64,000 nt of DNA from Streptosporangium sp. NBC_01756 (GCF_035917975.1 NZ_CP109130.1:3038001-3102000), one strand, 5' to 3'. Positions 1-9,662 are shown, counted from the first letter of the stretch. The notes: generated from the sequence alone by a model not told the origin. Program-made: numbers and translations.

Positions 1-2366
1 GGCTCCAGCGGCTTGGCCGCGCTGCCCCAGCGGTAGCCGGAGGCGATCAGGAGATAGTGGGCGCGGGTGACGGCCACATAGGCCAGCCGGCGCTCCTCCA
101 GCAGGTCGCGCTCACGGCAGCGTTCGTCGAACTCGGCCAGCTCCTCCTTGCTCAGCCCGCCCAGCCGGGGCAGGTCGGAGGCGTCGCCGCGGAGCGGGTA
201 GGGCAACTTGCGCGGATTGTCCGTCCATTTGGGGCTCGTCGCCGGGCGGGCCGGAAACATGGTGCCGACGGTCAGGGTCCCGGCCTTGGACAGTGCCTGC
301 GACATGCCGGGGATCACGACGACCGGCCACTCCAGGCCCTTGGAGGCGTGGACGGTCATCAGCTTGACGCTGTTGCTCTCCCCCACCCGTCCGGCGTCCA
401 GGCCGTTCTCCTCCTCGTCCGCCGCTTTGAGGAACGCCAGGAACGCGCCCAGCGTCGGGTCTTCGGAGTCGCCCGCGAACCGGGCGGCGGCGTCCAGGAA
501 GGCGTCCAGGTCGGCACGGGCGGCGAACGGGCCGACGGCGGTCCCGCGCGCCGCCACCTCGATGTCCAGACCGAGCCTGCGCTCGATCTCGCTGATCAGA
601 TCGGGCAGCGGCTGGCCGGCGTGGGCACGCAGGGTCCGCAGCTCCTGCGCCATGGCGAGCAGCCGTACCCGCGCCAGGGGGGAGAACAGGTCCTGCCACT
701 CGGCGCGGTCGGGCAGCTCGTCGAGGGCGTCGACCAGGCTGCCGCGCTCCTCGGCCATGTCCGCCACCACCTGGTCCAGCGGGTCGGCCGCCGAGGCCCC
801 GCCCTCCCGGGTCTCGCGGTTCAGCTCGCGCGCCCGCTCGCCCAGTTCCTTCAGGTCGGCCGGTCCGATCCGCCACCGGGGCCCGGACAGCAGCCGGACC
901 AGCGCGTCGCCGGCGGTCGGGTCGTAGAGCACGCGCAGGGTGGAGACGATGTCGGAGACCTCCGGGACGGTCAGCAGGCCGCCCAGACCGACCACCTCCA
1001 CCGGGATCCCCCGCTCCTCCAGCGCCCGGCGCAGCGCGGGGAACTGCGACCGCTTGCGGGCCAGGATCGCCACGTCGTGCGGTTGCAGGCACTGCGGTCC
1101 GCCCCAGGCGCTCTGCTTGGCCTTCTTGCGCTCGCCCTCGCCCCACGGCATACCGTCGGGTGCGCTCTCGGCGCCCAGCAGCGTGGCGATCGAGCCGGCG
1201 ATCCAGGCCGCCTCGTCGTCGGCGGTCTCGTGGAAGGCGGACACCACCCGGCCGCGCTCGACCCGGTTGCCGCCGGGCACCAGCACGGGCACCTCCCGCG
1301 CCTCCATGCGGAGCGGGAGCTGCACCCGGGCCGCGACGTCGAGCACGGCGTCGCCGTTGCGGAAGCTGACCGACAGCCGACGGACCTGGGCGGGCTCCCC
1401 CGAGGCGGTCCTGAAGTCACGGGGGAACCGGGTGAGGTTGCCCGCGGAGGCACCACGCCAGCCGTAGATGGACTGGCAGGGGTCGCCCACGGCGGTCACC
1501 GGATGACCGCCGCCGAACAGCGAGCGGAGCAGCACGAGCTGGGCGTGGCTGGTGTCCTGGTACTCGTCGAGGAGGACGACGGCGAACCGGCCCCGCTCGA
1601 TCTCACCGACCTCGGCGTGCTTGGCGGCGATCCGGGCGGCCAGCGCCATCTGGTCGCCGTGGTCGACGACCTCGCGGCTCCGCTTGAGCCGGTCGTAGGC
1701 CTCGACCAGAGGCAGCAACTGCTCCCTGGCCCGCTGGGTGGCCAGCGGCCTGCGCTGCGGCAGGGTCGGCGAACCGGGCAGCTCGGCGTACCGCTCGGCC
1801 AGCCAGGCGCCGACCTCCCGCACGTCCTGCGGACCGCGCAGATGCTCGGCCAGCTCCCCGGCCAGCTCCAGCACCGCCCGGGTGACGGTGGCCGGACCCC
1901 ACTCGACCTGCTCCATGGGCCCGTCGTAGGCGCTGACCACCCGCCCGGCGAGCTGCCAGGAGACGGCGGGGCTGACCAGGCGCATGGTCGGCTCCAGCGC
2001 CTCCCGCAGGGCGTGGTCGGTGACCAGCCGGGACGCGTAGGCGTGGTAGGTCGAGATGGTCGGCTCGCCCTCCAGCAGCTCGGCGGAGACCTGCTCGGCC
2101 GCGACCAGGCCGTTGAGCCGCTCGCGGACCCGGACGGACAGCTCCCCGGCGGCCTTTCTGGTGAAGGTCAGGCCGAGCACCTGCTCGGGACGGACGAGGC
2201 CGTTGGCCACCAGCCAGACGACCCGCCCGGCCATGGTCTCGCTCTTGCCGGACCCGGCACCGGCGACCACCACCATCGGTTCGAGACCGGCCTCGATCAC
2301 CTCGGCCTGCTCGGGGGTGGGGGGCAGGATGCCCAGTTTTGCGGCGAGCTGGACCGGGTTCAGCAC
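1..2366 (-). CDS. adnA: AdnA-like UvrD-family helicase-nuclease subunit (3' end outside window)
   Basis: This is a superfamily 1A DNA motor, probably the AdnA subunit of the actinobacterial AdnAB complex that unwinds and resects double-strand breaks. Only about 788 residues are present. Walker A AGAGSGKSET lies at residues 35-44, followed by LTFTRKAA, and the motif VI stretch EERRLAYVAVTRA lies close to the window edge, so the expected C-terminal nuclease domain falls outside. The frame is open back to the adnB stop, but the only ATG/GTG/TTG in it is the GTG at 2366, which fixes the start. It follows adnB (2491-5706) on the same strand, the order remembered for mycobacterial Rv3202c-Rv3201c. 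The family is certain; the AdnA identity rests on the pairing. Confidence 0.88.
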   Translation of the reverse strand, partial: MLNPVQLAAKLGILPPTPEQAEVIEAGLEPMVVVAGAGSGKSETMAGRVVWLVANGLVRPEQVLGLTFTRKAAGELSVRVRERLNGLVAAEQVSAELLEGEPTISTYHAYASRLVTDHALREALEPTMRLVSPAVSWQLAGRVVSAYDGPMEQVEWGPATVTRAVLELAGELAEHLRGPQDVREVGAWLAERYAELPGSPTLPQRRPLATQRAREQLLPLVEAYDRLKRSREVVDHGDQMALAARIAAKHAEVGEIERGRFAVVLLDEYQDTSHAQLVLLRSLFGGGHPVTAVGDPCQSIYGWRGASAGNLTRFPRDFRTASGEPAQVRRLSVSFRNGDAVLDVAARVQLPLRMEAREVPVLVPGGNRVERGRVVSAFHETADDEAAWIAGSIATLLGAESAPDGMPWGEGERKKAKQSAWGGPQCLQPHDVAILARKRSQFPALRRALEERGIPVEVVGLGGLLTVPEVSDIVSTLRVLYDPTAGDALVRLLSGPRWRIGPADLKELGERARELNRETREGGASAADPLDQVVADMAEERGSLVDALDELPDRAEWQDLFSPLARVRLLAMAQELRTLRAHAGQPLPDLISEIERRLGLDIEVAARGTAVGPFAARADLDAFLDAAARFAGDSEDPTLGAFLAFLKAADEEENGLDAGRVGESNSVKLMTVHASKGLEWPVVVIPGMSQALSKAGTLTVGTMFPARPATSPKWTDNPRKLPYPLRGDASDLPRLGGLSKEELAEFDERCRERDLLEERRLAYVAVTRAHYLLIASGYRWGSAAKPLE

Positions 2367-2377
2367 GGGGCGCCCCC

Positions 2378-2499
2378 GCAGACCGCACGGCCCAGCGCGG
2401 AGGCATCCCCGCAGACCGTACGGCTCAGCGCGGAGGCATCCCCGCAGACCGTACGGCCCGGCACACGGACGCCCCCGCAGGCGCTGCGGCTCAGCACAC
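2378..2499. repeat. Tandem 33-bp repeat between adnB and adnA
   Basis: Three full 33-bp units start at 2378, 2411 and 2444, and a degenerate fourth starts at 2477. Each unit begins GCAGACCG(T/C)ACGGC. Units 1 and 2 differ at only two positions. The array fills the gap between the adnB stop codon (which lies inside unit 4) and the adnA GTG start. The adnA frame stays open through it but contains no usable start codon, so it is probably untranslated spacer. Confidence 0.85.
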
Positions 2500-5400
2500 C
2501 TGATCCCCGTTCTTGCTGACCGGGCAGCTCGCCCGCACGGCACAGGTGCGGCAGCCGTCGTTGACCTTGGCCTGGAAGAACGGCCCGGACATGCCGAGGG
2601 CCACCGTGTCGACCATGTCGCGGGCCCAGCCGGGCTCCGCGTCCTCGGACAGGGCCTGCTGGCTCTGTTCCTTGGCGTCCTTCTTGCCCGCGGCGTCGCC
2701 TACCTGGACCAGTGCCGCACCGCCGGGCTCGGTCATCCCGTGCCGCTCGAAGGCGCCCAGCAGCGCGGCGAGCTGGTAGACGCCGAGTTGGGGGTGGCGT
2801 TCGAGCTCGGCGTCCTTGGGGCCGTTCTTCCCGGTCTTGATGTCGATGATCACGGCTCTGCCGTCGGCGTCGCGCTCGACGCGGTCGACCCGTCCCTTGA
2901 TCTGCACGCCCTCCGACACCATGGCCGTGAACGCCTCCTCAAGACCCATGAGCTCGCGGGGATTGTCCCGGTGCCAGCGGACGAACTTCGAGATCATCTG
3001 CTCGGCGACCTCACGCTGCCTGCGGTTGTACCAGACGCCGCCGAAGTCCAGCTCGTGCCAGATCTCGTCCAGGCGTTTGCCGAGGGTGTCCTCGGTGGGC
3101 ATCCCGGTCGCGGCGAGCACGGCCAGCGCGTGGATGACGGTGCCCAGTCCCCGGGCCGCGTCGGTGCCGCTCGCGCCCACGGAGGTCTCCAGCAGCCAGC
3201 GCAGGCCGCACTTGGTGAAGTTCTCCACCGCCGAGGGCGAGACGCGCACGATGTCGTCGGGCCAGCTGAGCGGGCGGTCGTCGGAGATCGGGGTGAGGGC
3301 GTACCAGTCGTTTGGGTGGGCGCCGGGCACCCCGGCGGCGGCGAGCCTGGCCAGGTGCTCGGCGGCGGCCTTGCGGAGCGCAGTGGGCCGGGTCGGATCG
3401 GAGACGGCCGAACGCAGGTCCGCTACCAGGGCGGACATGCTCAGCCAGCGGGAACGCTCGTCGACGACCGCCTCCTCGGTCGCCCCGGGCACCAGCTCGG
3501 TGAGGAACCGGGAAGGCCTCTCGTCACTGTCGTCACCTCCAACGGCAGTGACGATGAGCCTACTCCTGGCCCTGGTCGCCGCCACGTAGAACAGCCGGCG
3601 CTCCTCGGCCAGCAGCTGGGAGGCCAGCGCCGCGGAGACGGCGGCCGGGTTCTCGTGCTCGGAGCCCTCGGCTCTGGCGACCATGTCGTCGGTGCTCAGG
3701 ATGGACCCGCGCAGCCGCAGATCCGGCCAGGCCCCCTCCTGGACCCCGGCGGCGACGACGACGTCCCACTCCAGGCCCTTGGACCGGTGTGCGGTCAGGA
3801 TCCGCACGGACTCGGTGTCGGGGGCGCGTTCGGCGAGGGAGTCGCCGGGGATCTCCTGAGCGACCAGGTCGTCGACGAACACCTCGACCCCCGCGTGCGG
3901 CAACCGGTCGACGAACCTGGCCGCGTGGTCGAACAGCGCCACCACGGCGTCGAGGTCGCGGTCGGCCATGGTCCCCCTGACCCCGCCGCCGACGCTCGTC
4001 TCGGTCCACTTCCCGGCCAGCCCGGTCGCCTGCCAGACGGTCCAGAGCACGTCCTCGGCGGTGCCGCCCTGCCGTACGGCCTCGGCGGCGCCGGAGATGA
4101 GCCGGGCCAGCCGTTCGGCGGGCTGCGCGACGTGCGGCTCCACCCGGACCAGCTCCCGCGCGTCCTTCAGCGCCGCGACCAGCAGCTCGCCCGACGAGCG
4201 CGGCCCGGAGACGTCGCGCTCCGCGGAGTTGTCGACCAGGTCGCGTTCGTCGGGGTGCGTCATCGCCTCGTGCTCGGCGATCCGCAGGGCCCTGCGCAGC
4301 CGGCGCACACCGATCATGTCGGTGCCGCCGAGCGCGCCGGTCAGCAGCTCCTCGGCCATCGCCTCGTCGAGGGTCTCCGGATGGAGTGCGACCTGGATGA
4401 GCCTGATCAGCGGTCGCACGCCCGGCTCCTGGAAGAGCGGCAGCTCGCCGCCGCCCACCACCACCGGCACCCCGGCCGTGACCAGTGCCCGGCGCAGCAA
4501 CGGCACCTGACGGGTGGCCGAACGCACCAGCACCGCCATCCGCGACCAGGGGACCCCGTCCAGCAGGTGCGCCCGGCGCAGGGCGTCGGCCACCACCGCC
4601 GCCTCCTGCGTGGCCCCGTCGGTCACCACCACCCGGACCTCGCCGGGCTCGACGTCGGGCAGCGGCCGCAGGTCCCGGTGCGCGGCGCCGCCCGGGGTCG
4701 CGGGCAGGCGGGCGGCGACGCGGCGGGAGGCCTTCAGCAGCTCCGAACCGCTGCGGCGGCAGACGCGCAGGGCGATGACGGGCGCCTTCTCGCCGTCGGC
4801 GCCGGGGAAGCTCTCCGGGAACCGCATGATCCCGCGCACGTCGGCACCGCGGAACCCGTAGATCGACTGGTCGGGGTCGCCGACCGCGATGAGGTCGCGG
4901 CCCTCCCCGGCCAGCTGCTGGAGCAGGAACTCCTGGGCGGGGTCGGTGTCCTGGTATTCGTCGACGAAGACGACGTCGTAGGCGGACCGCTCGCGGAGCC
5001 GTACGTCGGGATCGGCGAGCAGGGCGCCGGCGGCGCGGATCAGCTCCGCGTAGTCGAGCACCGGCTCCAGGTCCAGGTCGAACCTGGCCTGGTAGCGGTC
5101 CGCGAACCGGCCGGCGGCCGCCCAGTCGGCGCGGCCGTGCCGGCGGCCCAGCGCGACCAGCTCCTCACCGTCGAGACCGCGTTCGGCGGCACGGGCCAGG
5201 AAATCGCGAAGCTCCTGGGCGAACCCGCGGGTCTTGAGCGCCTCGCGCATGTCGTCCGGCCACTGCGGGGCGCCGTCCTCCAGCTCACCGTGGAGCAGGC
5301 GGCGGATCTCCAGAAGCTGTTCGGGGCCGGTCAGCAGACGGGGCGGCACGCCCCCGGCGAGCACGGCCTCCCGGCGGAGCAGCGCGTAGGCGTAGCTGTG

Positions 5401-5706
5401 GAAGGTGAGTGCGAGGGGCGTCCGGGTGGTGCGGCGCATCCGGCCGGTGATGCGTTCGCGCAGCTCTTCGGCCGCCTTGCGGCTGAAGGTCAGGACGAGC
5501 ACCCGTTCGGGATCCACTCCGCGGCGCTCGATCCGGTCCACCACGGTCTCCACGATCGTGGTGGTCTTACCGGTGCCGGGCCCGGCCAGCACGAGCAGCG
5601 GACCGCTCTCGTGGGCCACCACCGCCCGCTGGTGCTCGTCGAGCACAGGGGCAACAGCTCTCCCCGCATTCTCACGACGTACCAAACGCCAGCTCTGGCC
5701 ACTCAC
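2491..5706 (-). CDS. adnB: AdnB-like UvrD-family helicase with C-terminal Fe-S RecB-type nuclease
   Basis: This is a DNA helicase-nuclease for double-strand break end processing, expected to dimerise with AdnA. With the GTG at 5706 it has 1071 residues, close to mycobacterial AdnB. Walker A AGPGTGKTTT is at about 41-50, Walker B VFVDEYQDTD at about 246-255, then GDPDQSIYGFRGAD, motif V TAHRSKGLEWDVVV and motif VI EERRLFYVAATRA. The C-terminal nuclease shows GRVDRVE, the catalytic DIKTG near residue 955, an upstream Cys in KCGLRWLLE, and a terminal cysteine cluster CRTCAVRASC typical of a 4Fe-4S nuclease. The frame is open back to an ATG at 5946, but the extra 80 residues look non-conserved, so the start is uncertain. 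Confidence 0.9.
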   Translation of the reverse strand: MSGQSWRLVRRENAGRAVAPVLDEHQRAVVAHESGPLLVLAGPGTGKTTTIVETVVDRIERRGVDPERVLVLTFSRKAAEELRERITGRMRRTTRTPLALTFHSYAYALLRREAVLAGGVPPRLLTGPEQLLEIRRLLHGELEDGAPQWPDDMREALKTRGFAQELRDFLARAAERGLDGEELVALGRRHGRADWAAAGRFADRYQARFDLDLEPVLDYAELIRAAGALLADPDVRLRERSAYDVVFVDEYQDTDPAQEFLLQQLAGEGRDLIAVGDPDQSIYGFRGADVRGIMRFPESFPGADGEKAPVIALRVCRRSGSELLKASRRVAARLPATPGGAAHRDLRPLPDVEPGEVRVVVTDGATQEAAVVADALRRAHLLDGVPWSRMAVLVRSATRQVPLLRRALVTAGVPVVVGGGELPLFQEPGVRPLIRLIQVALHPETLDEAMAEELLTGALGGTDMIGVRRLRRALRIAEHEAMTHPDERDLVDNSAERDVSGPRSSGELLVAALKDARELVRVEPHVAQPAERLARLISGAAEAVRQGGTAEDVLWTVWQATGLAGKWTETSVGGGVRGTMADRDLDAVVALFDHAARFVDRLPHAGVEVFVDDLVAQEIPGDSLAERAPDTESVRILTAHRSKGLEWDVVVAAGVQEGAWPDLRLRGSILSTDDMVARAEGSEHENPAAVSAALASQLLAEERRLFYVAATRARSRLIVTAVGGDDSDERPSRFLTELVPGATEEAVVDERSRWLSMSALVADLRSAVSDPTRPTALRKAAAEHLARLAAAGVPGAHPNDWYALTPISDDRPLSWPDDIVRVSPSAVENFTKCGLRWLLETSVGASGTDAARGLGTVIHALAVLAATGMPTEDTLGKRLDEIWHELDFGGVWYNRRQREVAEQMISKFVRWHRDNPRELMGLEEAFTAMVSEGVQIKGRVDRVERDADGRAVIIDIKTGKNGPKDAELERHPQLGVYQLAALLGAFERHGMTEPGGAALVQVGDAAGKKDAKEQSQQALSEDAEPGWARDMVDTVALGMSGPFFQAKVNDGCRTCAVRASCPVSKNGDQVC

Positions 5707-5984
5707 AACTCGCCATTCCACCAGATCCCGGACGATGATCGTGCCGAGTCCGCGAGTGTCGCGCCGCCGGTTCCCCGTCCGGCGGACCGGGTGACCACGT
5801 CCGACCGGACGGCCTTGGGTGATCGCTGGGTGATTGCTGGGAATGCCCGCCCAGCTCAGAGGGGCCGGACGGCGCCGGGCGCCGGGCGGCGGGCCGTTCC
5901 GGCCCGCGGTGCGGATCTCACCGGAGAGGTCCGCACAGTGACGCATGCCATTTCCGGACGGAACGGTCCGTCACCCGGAGCGGC

Positions 5985-6015
5985 GGCCCCTGCGGGAGGC
6001 GTTCCCGCAGGGGCC
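5985..6015 (-). terminator. Hairpin after the glycerophosphotransferase gene
   Basis: A perfect 13-bp inverted repeat (GGCCCCTGCGGGA and its complement) flanks a 5-nt loop, 8 nt beyond the stop codon of the minus-strand gene ending at 6023. It has no U-tract, as is common for actinobacterial terminators. Confidence 0.7.
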
Positions 6016-6022
6016 GGGGGGC

Positions 6023-8920
6023 TCAGCCGGAGAAGACGTGGTCGACCAGCCGGGCGGTCGCCTTGCCGTCGTCCCGGGGCGCGTAGCGGAGCCGGAACCG
6101 TTCGTAGCGCTCGGCGTGGGCGGCGGCCACCTCGTCGATGGTCCGTATCGCCTCGATCACCTCGGCTCCGGTGGACAGCAGCGGTCCGGGGGCCTCGGCG
6201 GCGAGGTCGAGGTAGAGGCCCCGCTTGGCGGAGTAGCGCTGCAGGTCATGGGTGAAGAACAGGATGGGACGGCCGGTGGCGGCGAAGTCGAACATGACGG
6301 AGGAGTAGTCGGTGATCAGCACATCAGCAACCAACAACAGATCCGCCATATCCGGATATGTCGTGACGTCGTGGCCGAGATTCCGCGGCACGTTGGGGGC
6401 CGCCTGCATCGAGTGTGCCCTGATCAGGAACTCGTGGCCGGGGCCGAGCACCCGGTGCGCCTCGGCCAGGTCCAGCCGCAGCGAGGCGTTCTTGCGGTCG
6501 TAGTCACGGAAGGTCGGCGCGTAGAGCACCACCTTCGCGCCCTCGGCGATGCCGAGCCGGTGGCGTACCCCGGCGGCCAGTTCCTCCCGGTCGGGGGCGG
6601 ACAGCACGTCGTTGCGCGGGTAGCCGCTCTCCAGGACCTCGCCCTGGTAGCCGAACGCCTTACGCAGGATCGGGGTCGCCCACGGGCTCTGCGAGACCAG
6701 CAGGTCCCAGCCCCGCACCTCGACCGCCTGCCGGTGCCAGGCCGCCGGCTTCGGATCGCGGGACATGTGCGGCAGGTCGTTGCCCAGGCGCTTGAGCGGG
6801 CTGCCGTGCCAGGTCTGCACGACCGTCTGGTCCTCCCGCGCCCGGAACCACGGTGGAAGGAAGCCGTTCGTCACCACGTAACGCGAACGTGCGAGCACCG
6901 CGTAGTGCTCGCGGCTGCCCGCGCGGACCACGGTCGGCCGGATGTCGGAGCCGTACCCGAGCTCCGCCGCCCCCGGAGGCACGAACGCCCCGTCCTTGAC
7001 CACCCAGATGTGCTCGCGGCCGTCGCCGCGCCGTACGCGCTCCTCGTAGATCGCGCGGACGTTGCCCTCGTACTGCCGCCCGTCGTAGGCGACGTAGACG
7101 GTCGCGTCACTGAGCTCACGGGTCCGCTCGGCCGGATAGAACGTACGCCGCAGGGCGAACAGGCCGCCGGCGCCCCTCTCGTCGTCGGGCAGGTCCTCGG
7201 CGACGGTCAGCACGGGCACGTCGAACCGGGTGGAGACCAGGCGGTACCGGCGACCGTCGCGGACCTTCGGCTCCTCGTCCAGCGTGTCGAGGATGGCGTG
7301 GTCGACGCGGAACTGCACGACCTCCCCGGAGGCCTCCCGAGCCGCCATGCTCCAGCTCCCGCTGCTCAGCGGGACGGCCTCCCCGAAGCGGGGCATCGCG
7401 GCGGGCGCGAACCGGACCGAGAAACGGTCGTCGGCACGCTCCATGGGCACGGTGTGGATCAGCCCGGTACGGTGCCGCAGCGTCAGCTCCACAAGCTCCG
7501 AACCGGGGTAGGAACCGCCGAGGGTGAGCGTGCCGTCCTCGTCCCAGGTCGCCGCGGAGACGACCGGGCGGATCCGGTTCGCGGAGACGATCACCCGGTC
7601 GCGCCGGTCGCCCAGCACGGTGATCTCCCGCTCACCGACGATCGAGCGGCTCTCCTCCGCCCGGCCGAGCATGACGACGGCCGCGGGGTCGCCCTTGGGC
7701 TCGACCCAGAGCCTGCCGCCGTCGCGCTCCTGGAGCAGGGAGGGCACCGCGAGCGGCACGACGACCTCGGTGCCCCCTTCGACGGGGGTGAAATCGGCGG
7801 ACATCCGGTGGCCGTCCAGCCGGGCGTGCCCCTTGCTCTGCCCCCTGCCGGGCAGGAACACCTTCAGCTCCAGCCGGTCGCCGTCGAGCCGCACCCGGGT
7901 CAGCTCGGCCCGGGTGGGCTGCAGCACGACCTGCAGGGCGCGGTCGGAGGTCCAGACCGGACGGACCCACCAGCCGCGGCCCAGATCCAGGCCGCGGGGG
8001 CGCTCGGTGCGGCCGCTGGAGGGCCCGCGGAGCAGGCCGGTGGCGCGGGCGCCCCGGCTCCAGATCACGATCTCGGCACGCCAGGTGGTGGTGTCGCGCA
8101 CCACGGCCCGGCGGCGCAGCAGCCGCTTGCCGCCGCGAACGGCGAGCCGCACGGCGGAGCGCCAGCGCAGCGCCCACGGGCGCAGCTCAGCGGTGAATCC
8201 CGACCAGTCGTAGTTGCAGCCGGCCTCCTGTGCCCCGTAGGTGGCCTCCGGGTGGAAGATCCTGCGGGTGCGCAGTCGCACCGGCGGCAGCCAGCGGGGG
8301 CCGCGCAGCACGACGGTGGCCCGGTTGAAGCGGGGGCCGCGGACCGAGAGCCCGGCCAGGTAGGCGTGGCCGCTGACCCGCAGCCGCCCGTCGGACCAGG
8401 AGATGTCCTCGACCTGGGTCATCGGGATCAGGTCGGCGGCACGCAGCCGGAACATGGCCTCCGGGAGCTCGTCCTGGAGCGGCAGGTCGGCATACCAGCG
8501 CAGCTTCCTGCGGACCCGCCTGGACGGCTCCGCGGCGGCCGTGGTGATCTTCTGCAGCGCGTCACCGTCGGCGAGGTCGTCCACCGTACGGTGCTCGATC
8601 AGATGGAAGGCGATCCTGCGCGCCACCGGCAGTTCGCGCTTGACCCGCACGTCCACCCCGGCGAGGTAGGGCTGCAGGAGCGTCACGAACTCGCGGCGGC
8701 GGGCCGCACCACGCTTGACCGCCAGGTCCAGCCGGTTACCGAGCGGACCGGCGAGGGCGTTCGCGTCGAGCCGACGACGCTCGGCCGGGGTCAGCCCTTC
8801 GGCCGTCACCGCCGTCATCATCGACTGGAGCGGTTCTCCCCGGTCACATAAATCTTGAACAGCCCGCAGACGCTCGGTGACGGGGTCGCCGGATCGCGCG
8901 GGAGTGACGCCGGTGGCCAT
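6023..8920 (-). CDS. CDP-glycerol glycerophosphotransferase family protein (TagF-like)
   Basis: This is a probable teichoic-acid-type polymerase that transfers glycerol phosphate from CDP-glycerol onto a cell-wall polymer at the inner membrane face. The C-terminal ~400 residues carry the family landmarks: TVVQTWHGSPLKRLGND, VLESGYPRNDVL, KVVLYAPTFRD and ITDYSSVMFDFAATGRPI. The TWHG His and the DYSS region are conserved in TagF. The first ~560 residues are a long, Arg-rich accessory region without a recognised catalytic motif. The ATG at 8920 gives 965 residues and has AAAGGCGG about 10 nt upstream; an ATG at 8962 is the alternative. It lies 65 bp downstream of the ATL gene and ends at a strong hairpin. 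The exact polymer cannot be told from sequence. Confidence 0.85.
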   Translation of the reverse strand: MATGVTPARSGDPVTERLRAVQDLCDRGEPLQSMMTAVTAEGLTPAERRRLDANALAGPLGNRLDLAVKRGAARRREFVTLLQPYLAGVDVRVKRELPVARRIAFHLIEHRTVDDLADGDALQKITTAAAEPSRRVRRKLRWYADLPLQDELPEAMFRLRAADLIPMTQVEDISWSDGRLRVSGHAYLAGLSVRGPRFNRATVVLRGPRWLPPVRLRTRRIFHPEATYGAQEAGCNYDWSGFTAELRPWALRWRSAVRLAVRGGKRLLRRRAVVRDTTTWRAEIVIWSRGARATGLLRGPSSGRTERPRGLDLGRGWWVRPVWTSDRALQVVLQPTRAELTRVRLDGDRLELKVFLPGRGQSKGHARLDGHRMSADFTPVEGGTEVVVPLAVPSLLQERDGGRLWVEPKGDPAAVVMLGRAEESRSIVGEREITVLGDRRDRVIVSANRIRPVVSAATWDEDGTLTLGGSYPGSELVELTLRHRTGLIHTVPMERADDRFSVRFAPAAMPRFGEAVPLSSGSWSMAAREASGEVVQFRVDHAILDTLDEEPKVRDGRRYRLVSTRFDVPVLTVAEDLPDDERGAGGLFALRRTFYPAERTRELSDATVYVAYDGRQYEGNVRAIYEERVRRGDGREHIWVVKDGAFVPPGAAELGYGSDIRPTVVRAGSREHYAVLARSRYVVTNGFLPPWFRAREDQTVVQTWHGSPLKRLGNDLPHMSRDPKPAAWHRQAVEVRGWDLLVSQSPWATPILRKAFGYQGEVLESGYPRNDVLSAPDREELAAGVRHRLGIAEGAKVVLYAPTFRDYDRKNASLRLDLAEAHRVLGPGHEFLIRAHSMQAAPNVPRNLGHDVTTYPDMADLLLVADVLITDYSSVMFDFAATGRPILFFTHDLQRYSAKRGLYLDLAAEAPGPLLSTGAEVIEAIRTIDEVAAAHAERYERFRLRYAPRDDGKATARLVDHVFSG

Positions 8921-8985
8921 GGGGAAGGCACCGCCTTTCGGACAGAAGCTGTCCCCGGCCATGTTAGTGCGCCGCAAGGAGCCGA

Positions 8986-9306
8986 TTACTCCGTATTCGC
9001 TGGCAATCCATCCCATCGCGCTACCCGCATGTCGGCGCGGGCACCCCTCAGCGGGGTCCGCTCCTGCCGCCATCTGGCCATGGTGCTCTGCTCGTGGCCG
9101 GGCGGAGGGGTCCCGTCCGCGTGCACGACACGCCACCAGGGCACGCCGCCGCCCCAGGTGGACATGACTCTGCCGACCTGGCGGGGACCTCCCTCGCCGA
9201 GATATTCGGCGATGTCGCCGTAGGACATCACCATGCCGGACGGGATGCGTTCGACCAGGTCGAGCACCCGTTCCGCGTACGGAGGCGGATGCCCTACCGG
9301 CTCCAT
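8986..9306 (-). CDS. Alkyltransferase-like protein (ATL, MGMT family without catalytic Cys)
   Basis: This 106-residue protein matches the DNA-binding C-terminal domain of O6-alkylguanine-DNA alkyltransferase, starting with ERVLDLVERIPSGMVMSYGDIAEYLG. The active-site Pro-Cys-His-Arg motif is replaced by PWWRVV, so the acceptor Cys is a Trp. That is the hallmark of ATL proteins, which bind and flip O6-alkylguanine and hand the lesion to nucleotide excision repair rather than removing the alkyl group. The ATG start is at 9306, overlapping the upstream hypothetical gene by 13 bp, so the two are probably co-transcribed. Its position near adnAB recalls Rv3204 of M. tuberculosis. Confidence 0.9.
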   Translation of the reverse strand: MEPVGHPPPYAERVLDLVERIPSGMVMSYGDIAEYLGEGGPRQVGRVMSTWGGGVPWWRVVHADGTPPPGHEQSTMARWRQERTPLRGARADMRVARWDGLPANTE

Positions 9307-9662
9307 ACGGCCGGCCCGGCCGTGAGGATCTCGTCGAGTTTGCCGAACTCGTAGGCCGTGGAGCCGTTCAGCTGCTCGACGAGGCCGCCCCGGATCGCAT
9401 AGGACTCGCCGTCCTCACCGACCAGGCGCGCGCCGAGCAGCGCGGACACCCGTGCCAGCTGGGCCACCTGCCAGTCGGATCCGGGCGTGCCGGACAGCTT
9501 GCCGTTCCAGACGGCTATGGCATGCACCCCGTCGCCATGGCGGGCCAAGACCTCGCCCGCCTCCTGCGAACCGCGGAACTCGAACCCCGCTTGCCCCAGC
9601 ACAGTCGCGAGTTCCGCGAAGGCGAGAGGCGCCGGGCGCTCCACACGCAACTCGTACCCCAT
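9294..9662 (-). CDS. Small hypothetical protein upstream of ATL
   Basis: This is a soluble protein of about 122 residues beginning MGYELRVERPAPLAF. I do not recognise a family. It has no signal peptide or membrane segment and reads like a compact alpha/beta domain (for example HAIAVWNGKLSGTPGSDWQ). The ATG at 9662 is chosen because upstream in-frame sequence is low-complexity; no strong ribosome binding site is visible. The 13-bp overlap with the ATL gene suggests translational coupling. Confidence 0.7.
   Translation of the reverse strand: MGYELRVERPAPLAFAELATVLGQAGFEFRGSQEAGEVLARHGDGVHAIAVWNGKLSGTPGSDWQVAQLARVSALLGARLVGEDGESYAIRGGLVEQLNGSTAYEFGKLDEILTAGPAVWSR

Noticed and set aside
2378-2499. 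CRISPR array from the 33-bp repeats
   Set aside because: The units are directly adjacent with no spacers and no cas gene is nearby.
57-8851. Very long plus-strand open frames (57-2519, 2056-6255, 5945-8851)
   Set aside because: They run antisense to adnA, adnB and the TagF-like gene, whose motifs are unmistakable, and their sequence is Gly/Arg/Ala/Pro-rich low complexity typical of antisense frames in GC-rich DNA.
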